A DNA stretch of 64,000 nucleotides from JBDSSS01 sp963764195 (GTDB lineage: Bacteria; Actinomycetota; Actinomycetes; Actinomycetales; Dermatophilaceae): NCBI GenBank assembly GCA_963764195.1, contig CAVXRG010000004.1:1-64000 (forward strand). Reading direction: 5' to 3'. Of the stretch, positions 36,275 through 44,385 are shown in pieces. A program made the position numbers and the translations under genes. Below the pieces are notes generated by a model that saw only the letters and a list, made by a program, of their open reading frames with translations, had not been told where the DNA came from and ran no database searches. Position 1 is the stretch's first letter; every line of letters starts with the position of its first letter.

Positions 36275-36436
36275 GGGTGGGAGTGCCCGGGGTGCGGTAG
36301 CCCTCAGCGGGTGATTTCCGCCCCGGGGACCGCCGGTGGCAGGCCACGCGACCCCGGGACGCCGCACGATGGGAGGGCGGTGATGCCGCGACCTCGGGCT
36401 GACACCACCGTCGGCTCCTGACGAAAGGCAACGGCT

Positions 36437-36832
36437 GTGTCGTTCTGGGACATCGTCTGGTTCATGATCATCTTCTTCGCGTTCGCCACCTACCTGATGG
36501 TGCTCTTCAGCATCATCACCGACCTCTTCCGCGACCGCGAGCTGTCCGGCGGGATGAAGGCGGTCTGGCTCGTCTTCCTCTTCGTCTTCACGCTGATCAC
36601 CGCGGTCGTCTACCTGATCACCCGGGGCAAGGGCATGACCGAGCGCTCCCTCGCCGCCGCGACCGACGCCAAGCAGGCGCAGGACGACTACATCCGTTCC
36701 GTCGCCGCTGCCGGCGCCGGTGGCGCGACGAGCGCCCCCGCCGAGCAGATCGCCAAGGCCAAGGAGCTGCTCGACAACGGGACGATCTCCCAGGAGGAGT
36801 TCGCGACCCTCAAGCAGAAGGCCATGGCCTGA
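36437..36832 (+). CDS. Two-helix membrane protein with SHOCT domain, 131 aa
   Basis: Two membrane helices (about residues 5-27 and 43-62) resemble the phospholipase-D-nuclease N-terminal type (PLDc_N). A linker follows, then a SHOCT motif at the end (IAKAKELLDNGTISQEEFATLKQKAM), a short helical module found on many unrelated proteins. Function unknown. The GTG at 36437 has AAAGG 8-12 nt upstream. A strong hairpin follows the stop. Confidence 0.85.
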   Translation: MSFWDIVWFMIIFFAFATYLMVLFSIITDLFRDRELSGGMKAVWLVFLFVFTLITAVVYLITRGKGMTERSLAAATDAKQAQDDYIRSVAAAGAGGATSAPAEQIAKAKELLDNGTISQEEFATLKQKAMA

Positions 36833-36860
36833 CCGCAGCCCCCCCGGCTTTCACCGAGAC

Positions 36861-36898
36861 GGGCCGGAGCCTCCCGGATCTTCGGGAGGCTCCAGCCC
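36861..36898. terminator. Bidirectional terminator
   Basis: GGGCCGGAGCCTCCCG and CGGGAGGCTCCAGCCC form a stem of about 15 bp with a 6-nt loop, midway between the convergent SHOCT gene and the xylulokinase gene. Confidence 0.85.
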
Positions 36899-36935
36899 TC
36901 TCGGTTGCGCCGGTCGCGGCCCGGGCGAGCCGTGG

Positions 36936-38354
36936 TCAGCGACCGTGGACGGTGCCGAGCAGGGCCTGATAGCGGGCCACGACGTCAGCCGACTCGGCCT
37001 CGGAGCCGGGTTCGGCGGCATACGTCGAGTCGATGGTGAGCTCCCACTCCGGGGGTGTCTGGGCGCCGGACAGTGCCCAGGCCGCCTGGCGCGCGGCGCC
37101 GACCCCCACGTACTCCGCCGGCTGCGGGACGACGACAGGGGCGCGGAAGAGGCCCGGCGCGATCTCGCGGACCGCCCGCGAGGCGGCCGCCCCGCCGATG
37201 AGCAGGATCCGGTCGACCGCCACTCCGTGGTCGCGAAGGCCGTCGACGCCGGCGACGAGGTTGCACAGCATCCCCTCGACGGCGGCGCGAGCAAGGTTGG
37301 CCGGCGTCGCGTTGGAGCGGGTCAGGCCGCTGAGGGTGCCCGTGGCCGCGGGCAGGTCGGGGGTGCGCTCCCCGTCGAGGTAAGGCAGCAGGGTGAGCCC
37401 GCCCGCACCCCAGCCCGCCTCGAGAGCCAGCCGGTCGAGCGTGGGCAGGTCGACCCCGAGCATCGTCGCGGCGGCGGACATGACGCGTGCCGCGTTGAGC
37501 GTGCACATGAGCGGCAGGTGGTGGCCGGTCGCGTCGGCGAAGCCGGCGATGGCGCCCGTGTCGTCCCGGATCGCGGTCTCGTGCCGGGTGAAGACGGTGC
37601 CGCTCGTGCCGAGGGAGACGACGACGTCACCGGGCTGGAGTGACAGCCCGAGCGCGGCGCCCATGTTGTCGCCGGTGCCGGCGGCCACGACCATCCCGCC
37701 GTCGGTCCGGCCCGCCTGGGCCGACGGCGCGAGGACCGTCGGCACGTCGACGACCCGGCCGAAGGCCCGCTCGAGCAGCTCGGGGAGGTACTCACCCGTG
37801 GCCGCCGACCAGTAGCCGGTGCCCGAGGCGTCGCCACGGTCGGTCGTCCACTCGGTGAAGCCGCCACCCTGCTGGAGGATCCGGCCGGTCATCCAGTCGT
37901 GCGGGAGCACGACGCGTGCGACCCGGGCGGCATTCTCCGGCTCGTGCTCGGCGAGCCAGCGCAGCTTGGTGACCGTGAAGCTCGCCACGGGCACGAGGCC
38001 CACGGCGTCGACCCAGGCGCCGACGCCGCCGAGCTCGGCAGTGAGGTCGGCGGCGGCCTGGGCCGAGCGGGTGTCGTTCCACAGGAGTGCGTCACGCACG
38101 ACGTGGTCGTCCTCGTCGAGGGCGACCATGCCGTGCTGCTGCCCGCCGACGGCGATCGCCTCGACCCCCTCGAGGGCGCCGTCGGCGCTCGCCGCCTCGT
38201 AGGCCGACCACCAGCGGTCGGGATGGACCTCCGTGCCGTCCGGGTGCGGGGCCCGCGTGGTGCGGACCACCTCTCCGGTGTCGGCGTCACACACGACGAT
38301 CTTGGTCGACTGGGTCGAGCTGTCGACGCCGGCTACGAGGGTGGTTCGGCTCAT
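36936..38354 (-). CDS. xylB: Xylulokinase, 472 aa
   Basis: FGGY-family sugar kinase, phosphorylating D-xylulose to xylulose 5-phosphate for the pentose phosphate pathway. GVDSSTQSTK at the N-terminus is the phosphate loop, GGQQHGMV and WNDTRS bind the sugar, GTGDN and GTSGTVF follow, and GGAAASRAVRE is the adenosine motif. Length is typical. It is the last gene of the polyol operon, its ATG overlapping the dehydrogenase stop by 4 bp (ATGA). This context favours xylulose made from D-arabinitol over xylose as the source: no xylose isomerase is present. Confidence 0.92.
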   Translation of the reverse strand: MSRTTLVAGVDSSTQSTKIVVCDADTGEVVRTTRAPHPDGTEVHPDRWWSAYEAASADGALEGVEAIAVGGQQHGMVALDEDDHVVRDALLWNDTRSAQAAADLTAELGGVGAWVDAVGLVPVASFTVTKLRWLAEHEPENAARVARVVLPHDWMTGRILQQGGGFTEWTTDRGDASGTGYWSAATGEYLPELLERAFGRVVDVPTVLAPSAQAGRTDGGMVVAAGTGDNMGAALGLSLQPGDVVVSLGTSGTVFTRHETAIRDDTGAIAGFADATGHHLPLMCTLNAARVMSAAATMLGVDLPTLDRLALEAGWGAGGLTLLPYLDGERTPDLPAATGTLSGLTRSNATPANLARAAVEGMLCNLVAGVDGLRDHGVAVDRILLIGGAAASRAVREIAPGLFRAPVVVPQPAEYVGVGAARQAAWALSGAQTPPEWELTIDSTYAAEPGSEAESADVVARYQALLGTVHGR

Positions 38355-39883
38355 CTGGTGATGGTCGCTTTCGGTTCGTTCGATGGCCCGCCGCGGGAGT
38401 CTGCGGCGGCGCGGGCCTCGAGCGTCGCACGGGCACCGTTGGTGTGCAATGCCTCGAGCGCGCCGGTGAACGCCGTGACGAAGCGCTCGCTGTCGACGAG
38501 GTCACCGAAGAGATCACGATCACGGAGGAAGGCGACCGGGTCGTCGTGCTGCGTGGCCGCCGCCGCCATGACGCGGTCCTTGATCCGGTCGACGACCTCG
38601 ATCGGCTCGCCCTGCTCGTCCCGGCCCTCGGCATACCGCGCCCACGCCGCGACGACGAGCGCCGATCGCTCGATCTCACCGTCGGTGCGCAGGTTCTCGG
38701 CGATGACGGGCACGAGCCACTTCGGGATGCGGTCCGAGCTCTCCGCGCAGAGGCGGGCGAGGGTGTCGCGCACCTCCGGGTTGGCGAAGCGCGCGATGAG
38801 CTCGTGGCGGTAGCCGTCGAGGTCCACGCCCGGCACCTCGGGGAGGGTCGGGGAGCCCTCGTGCTCCATGTAGCCGAGCAGGAAGTCGACGAACAGCGGG
38901 TCCTGGCACACCTCGTGGGCGTAGCGGTGACCGGCGAGGTAGCCGAGGTAGCACAGGGCCTGGTGGCTCGCGTTGAGCAGCCGGAGCTTCATCAGCTCGT
39001 AAGGCACGACGTCGTCGACGACCTGCACCCCGGCGTCCTCGAGGGGCGGGCGGCCGTCGGTGAAGTGGTCCTCGAGCACCCACTGGGTGAAGGGCTCGCA
39101 CACGACGGGCCAGCCGTCGTCGATGCCGTTGTCCTCAGCGAGCCGGGCGATGTCCTCGGGAGCCGTGACCGGGGTGATGCGGTCGACCATCGCGTTCGGG
39201 AAGGCGACGTGCTCCTCCATCCAGGCCGCGAGGTCGGGGTCCTTGAGGCGGGCGAAGGACGTCATCATCCGTCGCGCCACGTCGCCGTTGCCCGGCAGGT
39301 TGTCGCACGACATGACGGTGAAGGGCACGGTGCCCGCGGCCCGCCGCGCCGCGAGCGCCGCGACGACGTAGCCGAACACGGTGCGGGGAGTGGCGTCCTC
39401 GACGAGGTCGGCCTGGATTGCCGGGTCGCTCGCGTCGAACTGCCCGGTGACCTGGTTGACGAGGTAGCCACCCTCGGTGATGGTGAGCGACACGATCCGC
39501 GTCCGCGGGTCGACGAGCCGGTCGACGACGGCCTGCGGGTCGTCGGGGGCGAACATCGTCTCGACGATGCTGCCGATCACCCGGGCCTCCCGATGACCGT
39601 CCGGGTGCTTGACGACGAGGGTGTAGAGCCCGTCCTGCGCCCGGAGGGTGTCGATGATCCGCTGGTCGTGGTCGAGGGCGCCGACCCCGCAGATCCCCCA
39701 GTCGAGCCCGGCGCCGTCCGTCATCAGCCGGTCGAGGTACATCGCCTGGTGGGCGCGGTGGAAGCCGCCCACGCCGAAGTGCACGATGCCCGCCGTGACG
39801 GCGCTCCGGTCGTATGCCGGTGTGCTGACGTCGGGGTGGGCGCTCGCGATCTGCTCGAGTGTCGCTGCGCTGAGGGTGGTCAC
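38351..39883 (-). CDS. Mannitol/D-arabinitol dehydrogenase (polyol LDR), 510 aa
   Basis: NAD-dependent oxidation of a polyol to a ketose (mannitol to fructose, or D-arabinitol to D-xylulose). It belongs to the polyol-specific long-chain dehydrogenases: the nucleotide site GIVHFGVGGFHRAHQAMYLD is at about 27-46, and the catalytic-lysine motif KLRLLNASHQ lies near residue 300. The downstream xylulokinase argues that D-arabinitol is at least one substrate. The GTG start at 39883 overlaps the permease stop (GTGA); no other start fits the family N-terminus. Confidence 0.92.
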   Translation of the reverse strand: MTTLSAATLEQIASAHPDVSTPAYDRSAVTAGIVHFGVGGFHRAHQAMYLDRLMTDGAGLDWGICGVGALDHDQRIIDTLRAQDGLYTLVVKHPDGHREARVIGSIVETMFAPDDPQAVVDRLVDPRTRIVSLTITEGGYLVNQVTGQFDASDPAIQADLVEDATPRTVFGYVVAALAARRAAGTVPFTVMSCDNLPGNGDVARRMMTSFARLKDPDLAAWMEEHVAFPNAMVDRITPVTAPEDIARLAEDNGIDDGWPVVCEPFTQWVLEDHFTDGRPPLEDAGVQVVDDVVPYELMKLRLLNASHQALCYLGYLAGHRYAHEVCQDPLFVDFLLGYMEHEGSPTLPEVPGVDLDGYRHELIARFANPEVRDTLARLCAESSDRIPKWLVPVIAENLRTDGEIERSALVVAAWARYAEGRDEQGEPIEVVDRIKDRVMAAAATQHDDPVAFLRDRDLFGDLVDSERFVTAFTGALEALHTNGARATLEARAAADSRGGPSNEPKATITR

Positions 39884-40767
39884 TTGACGGCTCCCATCGA
39901 CAGGCCCTGGACGAGCTTGTCCTGCGCGGCGAAGCCGGCGACGAGCACGGGGAGGGACACGACGAGCGAGGCGGCACAGACCTTGGCGAGGAAGAGGCCC
40001 TGGCTGGTGACGAACCCGGTGAGGAAGACCGGGGCCGTCCCGGCGACCGTCCCGGTGAGGACCCGGGCGAAGAGCAGCTCGTTCCAGCTGAAGATGAAGC
40101 AGATCAGCGCGGCGGAGGCGATGCCGGGCATGACGACGGGCGCAATGACCTTGCGCATCGTCGTGATCATGCCGGCGCCGTCGACCTGGGCGGCCTCGAG
40201 CATCTCGATGGGGACCTCCGCGAGGAAGGAACGGAGCATCCAGATCGCGATCGGCAGGTTCATCACCGTGTAGAAGAGGACCAGCAGCCAGATGTTGTCG
40301 AGCAGGTTGACCTGCTGGGCGAACAGGTAGATCGGCAGCAGCCCCGCGACGATCGGCAGGAACTTCGTCGACAGCAGGAAGAACAGCACGTCCGTCCACT
40401 TCTTGACCGGACGGATCGACAGGGCGTAGGCCGCGGGGAACGCGAGCACGATGACGAGGATCGTCGAGCTGATGCTCGCGGTCGCCGAGTTGATCAGCGG
40501 CGGCCACGGCCCGGCGGAAAGGAACGACTGGTAGCCGTCGAGGCTGAGCGGGGCGAAGAACGACGGCGGGTTGGTCGCGGCGTCGGCCTCCTTGTGGAAG
40601 GAGGTGAGCAGCATCCACAGGACGGGGAAGACGAAGACGAGACCGAAGCCCCACGCGGCGACCGCGAGGAGGTGGTCACCCAGCGGGGTCTTGCGGTGGT
40701 TGACCTGACGCGGGCCGGGTGCGGGGGCGGCCCGCTCTGAGCGGGGTTGCTCGGTGGCGGTGCTCAT
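39880..40767 (-). CDS. Polyol ABC permease (MalG type), 295 aa
   Basis: Inner permease of a CUT1 sugar/polyol importer. Six membrane helices, with the EAA loop EVPIEMLEAAQVDGAGMITT (about residues 182-201), where the ATPase docks. The start overlaps the stop of the preceding permease (ATGA) and the stop overlaps the dehydrogenase start. No ATPase gene occurs in the operon, so the pair probably uses a shared MsiK/UgpC-type ATPase encoded elsewhere, as is usual in actinobacteria. Confidence 0.92.
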   Translation of the reverse strand: MSTATEQPRSERAAPAPGPRQVNHRKTPLGDHLLAVAAWGFGLVFVFPVLWMLLTSFHKEADAATNPPSFFAPLSLDGYQSFLSAGPWPPLINSATASISSTILVIVLAFPAAYALSIRPVKKWTDVLFFLLSTKFLPIVAGLLPIYLFAQQVNLLDNIWLLVLFYTVMNLPIAIWMLRSFLAEVPIEMLEAAQVDGAGMITTMRKVIAPVVMPGIASAALICFIFSWNELLFARVLTGTVAGTAPVFLTGFVTSQGLFLAKVCAASLVVSLPVLVAGFAAQDKLVQGLSMGAVK

Positions 40768-41714
40768 CGGTTCTGCTCCTTGAAGAGGCTGAAGACGGTG
40801 CGCAGGGCGACCGTCGAGACGATGATCGTCAGCACGACGACGATGACGCCGGCGGCCGAGGCCCGGCCGTAGTCCTGGGCGGTGTAGAAGGTCTGGTAGA
40901 TGTAGTACGGCAGGTTCGCCGTGCCCAGTCCTCCCGAGGTGATGGTGAAGACGTGGTCGAAGTTCTGGACCACGTAGATCGTCCCGAGCAGGCCGGCGAG
41001 CTCGATGTACTGACGCAGGTGGGGCAGCGTCATGTGCGTGAAGACCTGCCACGAGTTGGCTCCGTCGAGACGGGCGGCCTCGACGACGTCCATCGGCCGG
41101 CTCTGGAGCCCGGCGAGCAGGATGAGCATCATGAACGGCGTCCACTGCCAGACGATCGCGAAGATCACCGAGAGCAGGGGGTAGGAGCCGATCCAGTCCA
41201 CCTGCGGCGCATTGTCACCGAAGATCAGGCGCAGCATCCCGTTGAAGAGGCCGTACTCCGGATTGTAGAGCGCGTGCTTCCACAGCAGGGCGGCGGCGAC
41301 CGGGACGATGAGGAACGGGGTGATCATCATCGTGCGGACGATCCCGCGGCCGAGGAACTTCCGGTCGAGCAGGAGGGCGATGACCAGGCCGAGCACGAGG
41401 GCGATGGCGACGACCGCGATGGTCATCACGACCGTCACGAAGATCGCGTGGCGCGCGTCGGGGTCCGACAGGACGGTGCGGAAGTTGTCGATCCCGGCGA
41501 AACCGCGTCGGTCCGGGTAGTACGCGTTCCAGTTCATGAAGGAGATGAAGATCGTCGTCAGGAACGGCAGCTGCGTGACGATGATGACGAGGATCAGCGC
41601 GGGGAGGAGCGGGGCCCGTCGCGCCCAGTTGCCTGAGCGCTTCAGGGCCCCGCTCGGTGCCCCGCTCGACGCACCGGCGGGTGCCGGTGGCTTGGAGGTC
41701 GTCGAGGTGGACAT
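40764..41714 (-). CDS. Polyol ABC permease (MalF type), 316 aa
   Basis: Partner permease of the same importer. A Ser/Pro/Ala-rich cytoplasmic N-terminus of about 30 residues precedes six helices. The EAA-type loop reads SRPMDVVEAARLDGANSW (about residues 203-220). PYYIYQTFY and VVVLTIIVSTVAL close the chain. It lies 8 bp after the binding-protein gene and is coupled to the next permease. Closest known roles are sorbitol/mannitol uptake (SmoF type). Confidence 0.92.
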   Translation of the reverse strand: MSTSTTSKPPAPAGASSGAPSGALKRSGNWARRAPLLPALILVIIVTQLPFLTTIFISFMNWNAYYPDRRGFAGIDNFRTVLSDPDARHAIFVTVVMTIAVVAIALVLGLVIALLLDRKFLGRGIVRTMMITPFLIVPVAAALLWKHALYNPEYGLFNGMLRLIFGDNAPQVDWIGSYPLLSVIFAIVWQWTPFMMLILLAGLQSRPMDVVEAARLDGANSWQVFTHMTLPHLRQYIELAGLLGTIYVVQNFDHVFTITSGGLGTANLPYYIYQTFYTAQDYGRASAAGVIVVVLTIIVSTVALRTVFSLFKEQNR

Positions 41715-41722
41715 GGCTCAGA

Positions 41723-43084
41723 TCACTTCTGGTAGCTCTTGGCGACGGTCTCGGCGAGGGCCTGACCCTGGTTGAGGGCGTCGTCCACGCTCATCTGGCC
41801 GGCGATGGCCGAGCTGACGTACTGGCTCACCTTGGTGCCGAGGTCGGGGAACTCGGGGATGTCGACGAACTGGATGCCGGGCGCCGGGCGAGGCTGCACG
41901 CCGGGGTTGTCCGGGTCGGCCGACTCGATGGCCGACTTCGTCGGCGCGGCGAAGGCCTCGGCCGACTTGAGGTAGTCGGCGTTGTCGTAGGTCGAGGCCC
42001 GCTTGCCGGCGGGGACGCGGGACCAGCCCAGCTCCTTGCCGACGAGCTCCTCGTAGGCCTTGCTCGAGGCCCACGAGACGAACTTCCACGCGGCGTCCTT
42101 GCGGGTGCTCTTCTCCTCGACCGCCCAGGCCCAGGTGTAGAGCCAACCGGAGGAGTCGGTCTTGACGACCGGCGCCGGGGCGTAGCCCATCTTGCCCTTG
42201 ACGGGGGAGTCGGTGGCCTCGAGGGAGCCGGCGGCCGACGTGGCGTCGTACCACATGGCCGTCTTGCCCTGGGTGGTGTTGTTGAGGCACTCGGTGAAGC
42301 CGGCCTGCGAGGCACCCGCCTCGCCGTGGGCCTTGACGAGGTCGACGTAGAAGTTCGTCGCCGCCTTGAACTCCGGCGCGTTGACCTTCGGGGTCCAGTC
42401 CTGCTCGAACCACGTGCCACCGAAGGTGTTGACGACCGTCGTCAGCGGAGCGAAGAGCTGACCCCAGCCGGGCTGGCCACGCAGGCAGATGCCGCGCATC
42501 CCGGGCTCGGCGTTGTCGACCTTGGCCGCGATGTCAGCGACCTCCTGCCAGGTGGGCTTCTCCGGCATCGTGACGCCCTTCTTCTCGAGGACGTCCTTGC
42601 GGTACATCAGGAAGGAGGACTCGCCGTAGAACGGCTCGCCGTAGATCTTGCCGTCGACCGACAGGGCCTTGGTCATCGGCTCGAGGATGTCGCCCTGGTT
42701 GAAGGCGGTGTCCTTGGCCGAGTAGTCCGTCAGGTCGGCGACCCACTTGTTCTTCGCGTAGATCGGGATCTCGAAGTTGCTGAGCGTTGCCACGTCGTAC
42801 TGGCCCGCCTGGCTCGAGAACTCCTGGCTCGTCTTGTCGCGCAGGTCGTTCTCCGGCAGGACGGTGAAGTTGACCTTGATGCCGGTCTGCTTCGTGAAGT
42901 TGTCGGCGGTGAGCTTCTGGAGGTCGACCATCTGCGGGTTGTTCACCATGAGCACGTTGACCGAGTCGGCCGTGTCGCCCGACGCGCCTCCCGCGCTGCC
43001 GCCGCCTCCGGCGCCGGAGCAGGCGGCGAGGCTGGTGACGGCCAGGGCCCCCACGACCGCGGTTGCCATCTTTGTGCGAACCAT
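41723..43084 (-). CDS. Polyol-binding lipoprotein of ABC importer, 453 aa
   Basis: Extracytoplasmic binding protein (SBP family 1) that should capture mannitol, sorbitol or D-arabinitol. The lipoprotein signal ends in SLAAC (Cys 22), followed by a Gly/Ser-rich linker. The mature chain opens with VNVLMVNNPQMVDLQKLTAD. The conserved polyol-type segments WVADLTDYS and YGEPFYGESSFLMYRKDV are present. ATG 43084 has GAGGAG 6 nt upstream. First gene of the five-gene operon and divergent from its probable regulator. Confidence 0.92.
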   Translation of the reverse strand: MVRTKMATAVVGALAVTSLAACSGAGGGGSAGGASGDTADSVNVLMVNNPQMVDLQKLTADNFTKQTGIKVNFTVLPENDLRDKTSQEFSSQAGQYDVATLSNFEIPIYAKNKWVADLTDYSAKDTAFNQGDILEPMTKALSVDGKIYGEPFYGESSFLMYRKDVLEKKGVTMPEKPTWQEVADIAAKVDNAEPGMRGICLRGQPGWGQLFAPLTTVVNTFGGTWFEQDWTPKVNAPEFKAATNFYVDLVKAHGEAGASQAGFTECLNNTTQGKTAMWYDATSAAGSLEATDSPVKGKMGYAPAPVVKTDSSGWLYTWAWAVEEKSTRKDAAWKFVSWASSKAYEELVGKELGWSRVPAGKRASTYDNADYLKSAEAFAAPTKSAIESADPDNPGVQPRPAPGIQFVDIPEFPDLGTKVSQYVSSAIAGQMSVDDALNQGQALAETVAKSYQK

Positions 43085-43145
43085 TGCTTCTCCTCGTTGA
43101 GCAGTTCGTTGGTGGTGCAGTGAGCGGTGTTGCGCCGGCCATGCG

Positions 43146-43175
43146 CTCATTTGAGCAAGGCGTTGCACATATGAG
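43146..43175. promoter_or_regulatory. Operator of the polyol operon (inverted repeat)
   Basis: CTCATTTGAGCAA (43146-43158) and TTGCACATATGAG (43163-43175) form an inverted repeat with a 4-bp spacer, matching at 11 of 13 positions (CTCATWTGWGCAA). It lies 61 bp upstream of the binding-protein start and 127 bp upstream of the regulator start. The obvious ligand is the SorC-family regulator encoded next door; operators of this family are long inverted repeats of this kind. Confidence 0.75.
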
Positions 43176-43302
43176 TAAAGTGACTCGCGACACTGATGTC
43201 AACAGGGTGGTCAGGGCCCATGCCGAACCGAGTCCGAACCGAGTCCGACGGACTCGTTCGCGCACGCCGGTCGAAGAGGACAGACTCTGGGAGGTGAGGG
43301 AG

Positions 43303-44253
43303 ATGGCGAAGGAGCGGCGCGGGCCGGCCGAGATGGTGATGGCCGCGGCCGTGGCCCGGCGGCACTACCTCAACGGCGAGTCCAAGATCGAGATCGCCGA
43401 CGCGCTGGGCGTCAGTCGCTTCAAGGTCGCCCGTCTGCTCGACCAGGCCCGCGACTCCGGCATCGTCCGCATCGAGATCGTCGCATCGGGCGACCTCGAC
43501 CTCGACCGCTCGGCCCGGCTCCAGGAGGCCTACGGGCTGCGGCACGCCGTCGTCGTCGACGCGTCCCGGGTGGAGGACGACACCCTGCCCGACCACCTCG
43601 GTGCCGCCGCAGCCCAACTGCTCACCGAGATCCTCACGGAGACAGACATTCTCGGTCTGCCGTGGTCGCGTTCGGTGGACACGATGACCCGGCTTCTCCG
43701 GGACCTCCCCGAGATCGAGGTGATCCAGCTGAGCGGGGCGCTGCAGGTCGTCGGACACGACAGCAGCGCCGTCGACATCGTGCGTCGGGTCGCCCGCATC
43801 GCCGGCGGCGGGTCATCGATCTTCTATGCGCCGCTGCTGCTGGACGACGCGTCGGGAGCAGCCACGCTCAAGCGCGAACCGCAGGTGGCGAGCGTGCTCG
43901 CCCGGGCGGCGCGGGTCACCCGAGCGGTCATGGGTGTCGGTGCCTGGGAGGCCGGACTGTCGACCCTGTTCGACGCGGTCTCGGCGGATGACCGCGACGC
44001 GACCCGCTCACTGGGCGTCGTGGGGGAGCTGGCCGGGGTCTTCTTCGACGCGGACGGGCGGCTTGTCGACCCGCCCCTCGCCGAACGCGTCGTGACCATC
44101 AGCCCGACCCTGCTGCGCGGGATCGACGAGGTCGTTGCCATCGTGTCCGGCGAGGCCAAGGCCGTCGCGGTGCGAGCGGTCCTGCGCGGGGGCCTCGTCA
44201 ACAGCCTCGTCGTCGACGCCCCGCTCGCCGACGCACTGCTCGCCGACGTCTGA
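43303..44253 (+). CDS. SorC/DeoR-type sugar-binding transcriptional regulator, 316 aa
   Basis: An N-terminal helix-turn-helix (YLNGESKIEIADALGVSRFK, about residues 24-43) is followed by the SorC effector domain, which senses phosphorylated sugars (GLPWSRSVDTMTRLL, QLSGAL, and IVSGEAKAVAVRAVLRGGLV near the end, an NagB-like fold). It probably controls the divergent polyol operon through the inverted repeat at 43146-43175. Start 43303 (MAKERRGP) has GGGAGGTGAGGG upstream; the frame is open further upstream through the operator, which argues against earlier starts. Effector identity, perhaps xylulose 5-phosphate, is inference. Confidence 0.9.
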   Translation: MAKERRGPAEMVMAAAVARRHYLNGESKIEIADALGVSRFKVARLLDQARDSGIVRIEIVASGDLDLDRSARLQEAYGLRHAVVVDASRVEDDTLPDHLGAAAAQLLTEILTETDILGLPWSRSVDTMTRLLRDLPEIEVIQLSGALQVVGHDSSAVDIVRRVARIAGGGSSIFYAPLLLDDASGAATLKREPQVASVLARAARVTRAVMGVGAWEAGLSTLFDAVSADDRDATRSLGVVGELAGVFFDADGRLVDPPLAERVVTISPTLLRGIDEVVAIVSGEAKAVAVRAVLRGGLVNSLVVDAPLADALLADV

Positions 44254-44345
44254 GGCACCGCGCTCGGGAGCGGCCGTCGAGGCGCACACCACGCCATACC
44301 GTGGGACGAGCGCCCCACCGTCCCCGATCGGAGGGGGTCGTGCTC

Positions 44346-44351
44346 TAGGTT
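44346..44351 (+). promoter_or_regulatory. pntA: Candidate -10 box of pntA
   Basis: TCTAGGTTCGTG resembles the -10 region seen before the cold-shock gene (GCTAGGTTCGTC at about 18145). It lies 35 bp before the pntA start, leaving room for the ribosome-binding site GAAGGAG. No good -35 box is visible. Confidence 0.4.
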
Positions 44352-44385
44352 CGTGTCCACGAGCCGCCCACGAAGGAGCCCCGCC

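Noticed and set aside
36936..38354. Rhamnulokinase or glycerol kinase
   Set aside because: Motifs QQHGMV, WNDTRS and the polyol-dehydrogenase context fit xylulokinase better.
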